A DNA stretch of 64,000 nucleotides, from contig JBAOHI010000062.1 of NCBI GenBank assembly GCA_037045535.1, forward strand, positions 124,001 through 188,000, in the 5' to 3' direction. Of this stretch, positions 63,208 to 64,000 are shown in pieces. Source of the DNA: Competibacter_A sp037045535 (lineage in GTDB: Bacteria; Pseudomonadota; Gammaproteobacteria; Competibacterales; Competibacteraceae). Position 1 is the stretch's first letter, and each line of letters starts with the position of its first letter. Position numbers and translations under genes: made by a program. Under the pieces are notes generated by a model that searched no databases, was not told where the DNA came from, and saw nothing but the letters and a program-made list of their open reading frames with translations.

Positions 63208-63738
63208 ATGATGCCCCCTGTCATTCCTCCTGTTTTCCTGGTCGGCCCGATGGGTGCCGGTAAGAGCACGGTCGGTCGTCGGCTCGCGCAGGTGTTGCAA
63301 CGGGATTTTGTCGACAGCGATCAGGAGATCGAACAGCGCGCCGGAGCCAGTATTCCGCTCATTTTCGAACTGGAGAGCGAAGCCGGTTTCCGAGCCCGCG
63401 AGAAAGCAGTCATCGCCGAACTGACCCAGCGTCAAAATATCGTCCTCGCCACCGGTGGTGGCGCTGTGCTTAATCCCGACACCCGCCGCTGTTTGGCGGG
63501 GCGTGGCATCGTGTTTTATCTTTGCGCTTCGGTGGACGAGCAGTTTCGCCGTACCCAGCTCGACGGCAACCGGCCGCTGCTGCAAACCGCCGACCCTCGG
63601 TCACGGTTGGCGCAATTGTTCGAGCAGCGCGATCCCCTTTACCGTGAGGTGGCCGACCACATCGTTTCCACCGAAGATCGGTCCCTCAAACAAATCTTGC
63701 GCGAAATGCTGCGCTGTTTGGAATGCGATCAACCCTGA
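63208..63738 (+). CDS. aroK: Shikimate kinase
   Basis: AroK phosphorylates shikimate in the chorismate pathway. The product (about 176 residues) shows Walker A VGPMGAGKSTVGRRLA, the shikimate-binding DFVDSDQEIEQRAG, FRAREKAVIAEL, VLATGGGAVLNPDTR, the lid region LDGNRPLLQ and a C-terminal DPLYREVADHIV. Homology begins at ATG 63208 or 63211; the frame is open to 63154. aroB follows by 25 bases, the usual gene order. Confidence 0.95.
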   Translation: MMPPVIPPVFLVGPMGAGKSTVGRRLAQVLQRDFVDSDQEIEQRAGASIPLIFELESEAGFRAREKAVIAELTQRQNIVLATGGGAVLNPDTRRCLAGRGIVFYLCASVDEQFRRTQLDGNRPLLQTADPRSRLAQLFEQRDPLYREVADHIVSTEDRSLKQILREMLRCLECDQP

Positions 63739-63763
63739 AACTCTTACCAAACGATCATCCATC

Positions 63764-64000
63764 ATGAAAACGCTTTATGTCGAACTCGGCGACCGCCGCT
63801 ATCCGATATACATCGGTCCCGGCCTACTGGATCGGCCCGATTTGCTGCGGACGCACGTTCCAGGCCGACAAGTGCTGGTGGTCAGTAACACCACCGTCGC
63901 GCCGCTCTACCTCGACCGCGTCCGTGCCGCACTGGCCGGGCTGCGCCATGAAGCCGTGATCTTGCCCGATGGTGAGCAGTACAAAACGCTGGAGACGCTT
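63764..64000 (+). CDS. aroB: 3-dehydroquinate synthase, N-terminal part (runs off window)
   Basis: From ATG 63764 the frame reads MKTLYVELGDRRYPIYIGPG, then LVVSNTTVAPLYLDRVRAAL and ILPDGEQYKTLETL, the NAD-binding N-terminal region of AroB, to the window end (79 codons). It converts DAHP to 3-dehydroquinate. Co-transcribed with aroK. Confidence 0.95.
   Translation, partial: MKTLYVELGDRRYPIYIGPGLLDRPDLLRTHVPGRQVLVVSNTTVAPLYLDRVRAALAGLRHEAVILPDGEQYKTLETL

Overview
The window looks like a chromosomal contig of a free-living, GC-moderate gammaproteobacterium. That is inferred from the YgfZ, RNase T, SdhE and YbhGFSR-like gene content, the exosortase/PEP-CTERM genes, the methylmalonyl-CoA mutase cluster and the Entner-Doudoroff pair. 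This mix would suit a glycogen-accumulating wastewater bacterium of the Competibacter/Contendobacter type, but no rRNA or other marker is present to prove it.

Layout. 0-10.6 kb: methylmalonyl-CoA block (mutA, mutB, meaB on the minus strand and a divergent epimerase-like VOC gene). Between mutB and meaB lies an accessory patch with a BrnT toxin pair, a broken PIN gene, an IS4 remnant, a broken HD-GYP gene, three copies of a dispersed palindromic repeat and a decayed second copy of the mutB 3' end. 10.6-14.6 kb: a large secreted protein with a duplicated C-terminal module, and a radical SAM protein. 14.8-24.4 kb: exosortase region (xrtA, epsI, prsT, truncated prsK, two PEP-CTERM proteins) damaged by two identical 1285-bp IS3-family copies in inverted orientation; one also splits an SDR gene. 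25.2-28.1 kb: eda-edd. 28.2-31.9 kb: thioesterase, two DUF697-type GTPases, DUF3301. 32-34.1 kb: a branched-chain amino-acid type binding protein and an IS5 remnant. 34.3-38.4 kb: sdhCDAB bracketed by genes for both assembly factors, SdhE and a 56-aa SdhAF4/DUF1674 protein. 38.6-41.1 kb: ygfZ, rnt, moaD, moaE.

41.1-53.1 kb: a YbhGFSR-like ABC exporter whose two ATPase genes are separated by a 7-kb island. The island carries a Trypco1 protein plus a 1471-aa trypsin-nSTAND-WD40 protein (a candidate biological-conflict or defence system), a DUF433/DUF5615 toxin-antitoxin pair, a DUF1269 protein and decayed DUF2887-like pieces. 53.7-59.4 kb: the most unusual locus. A FecR-TPR-beta-barrel protein is followed by a PatA/PatG-family subtilase and a 65-aa cysteine-ending peptide, closed by a terminator; it looks like a RiPP-type peptide maturation locus. 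59.4-64 kb: a secreted PASTA/beta-propeller protein, then aroK and the start of aroB.

At least ten single-base frameshifts fall in otherwise well-conserved genes (mutB, HD-GYP twice, Uma2, IS4, binding protein, ABC ATPase, DUF5615 twice, PatA/PatG subtilase). Some may be true decay, but uncorrected indel errors in the assembly are a serious alternative. Frameshifted genes that otherwise look functional are labelled CDS with the break stated; clear relics are labelled pseudogene.
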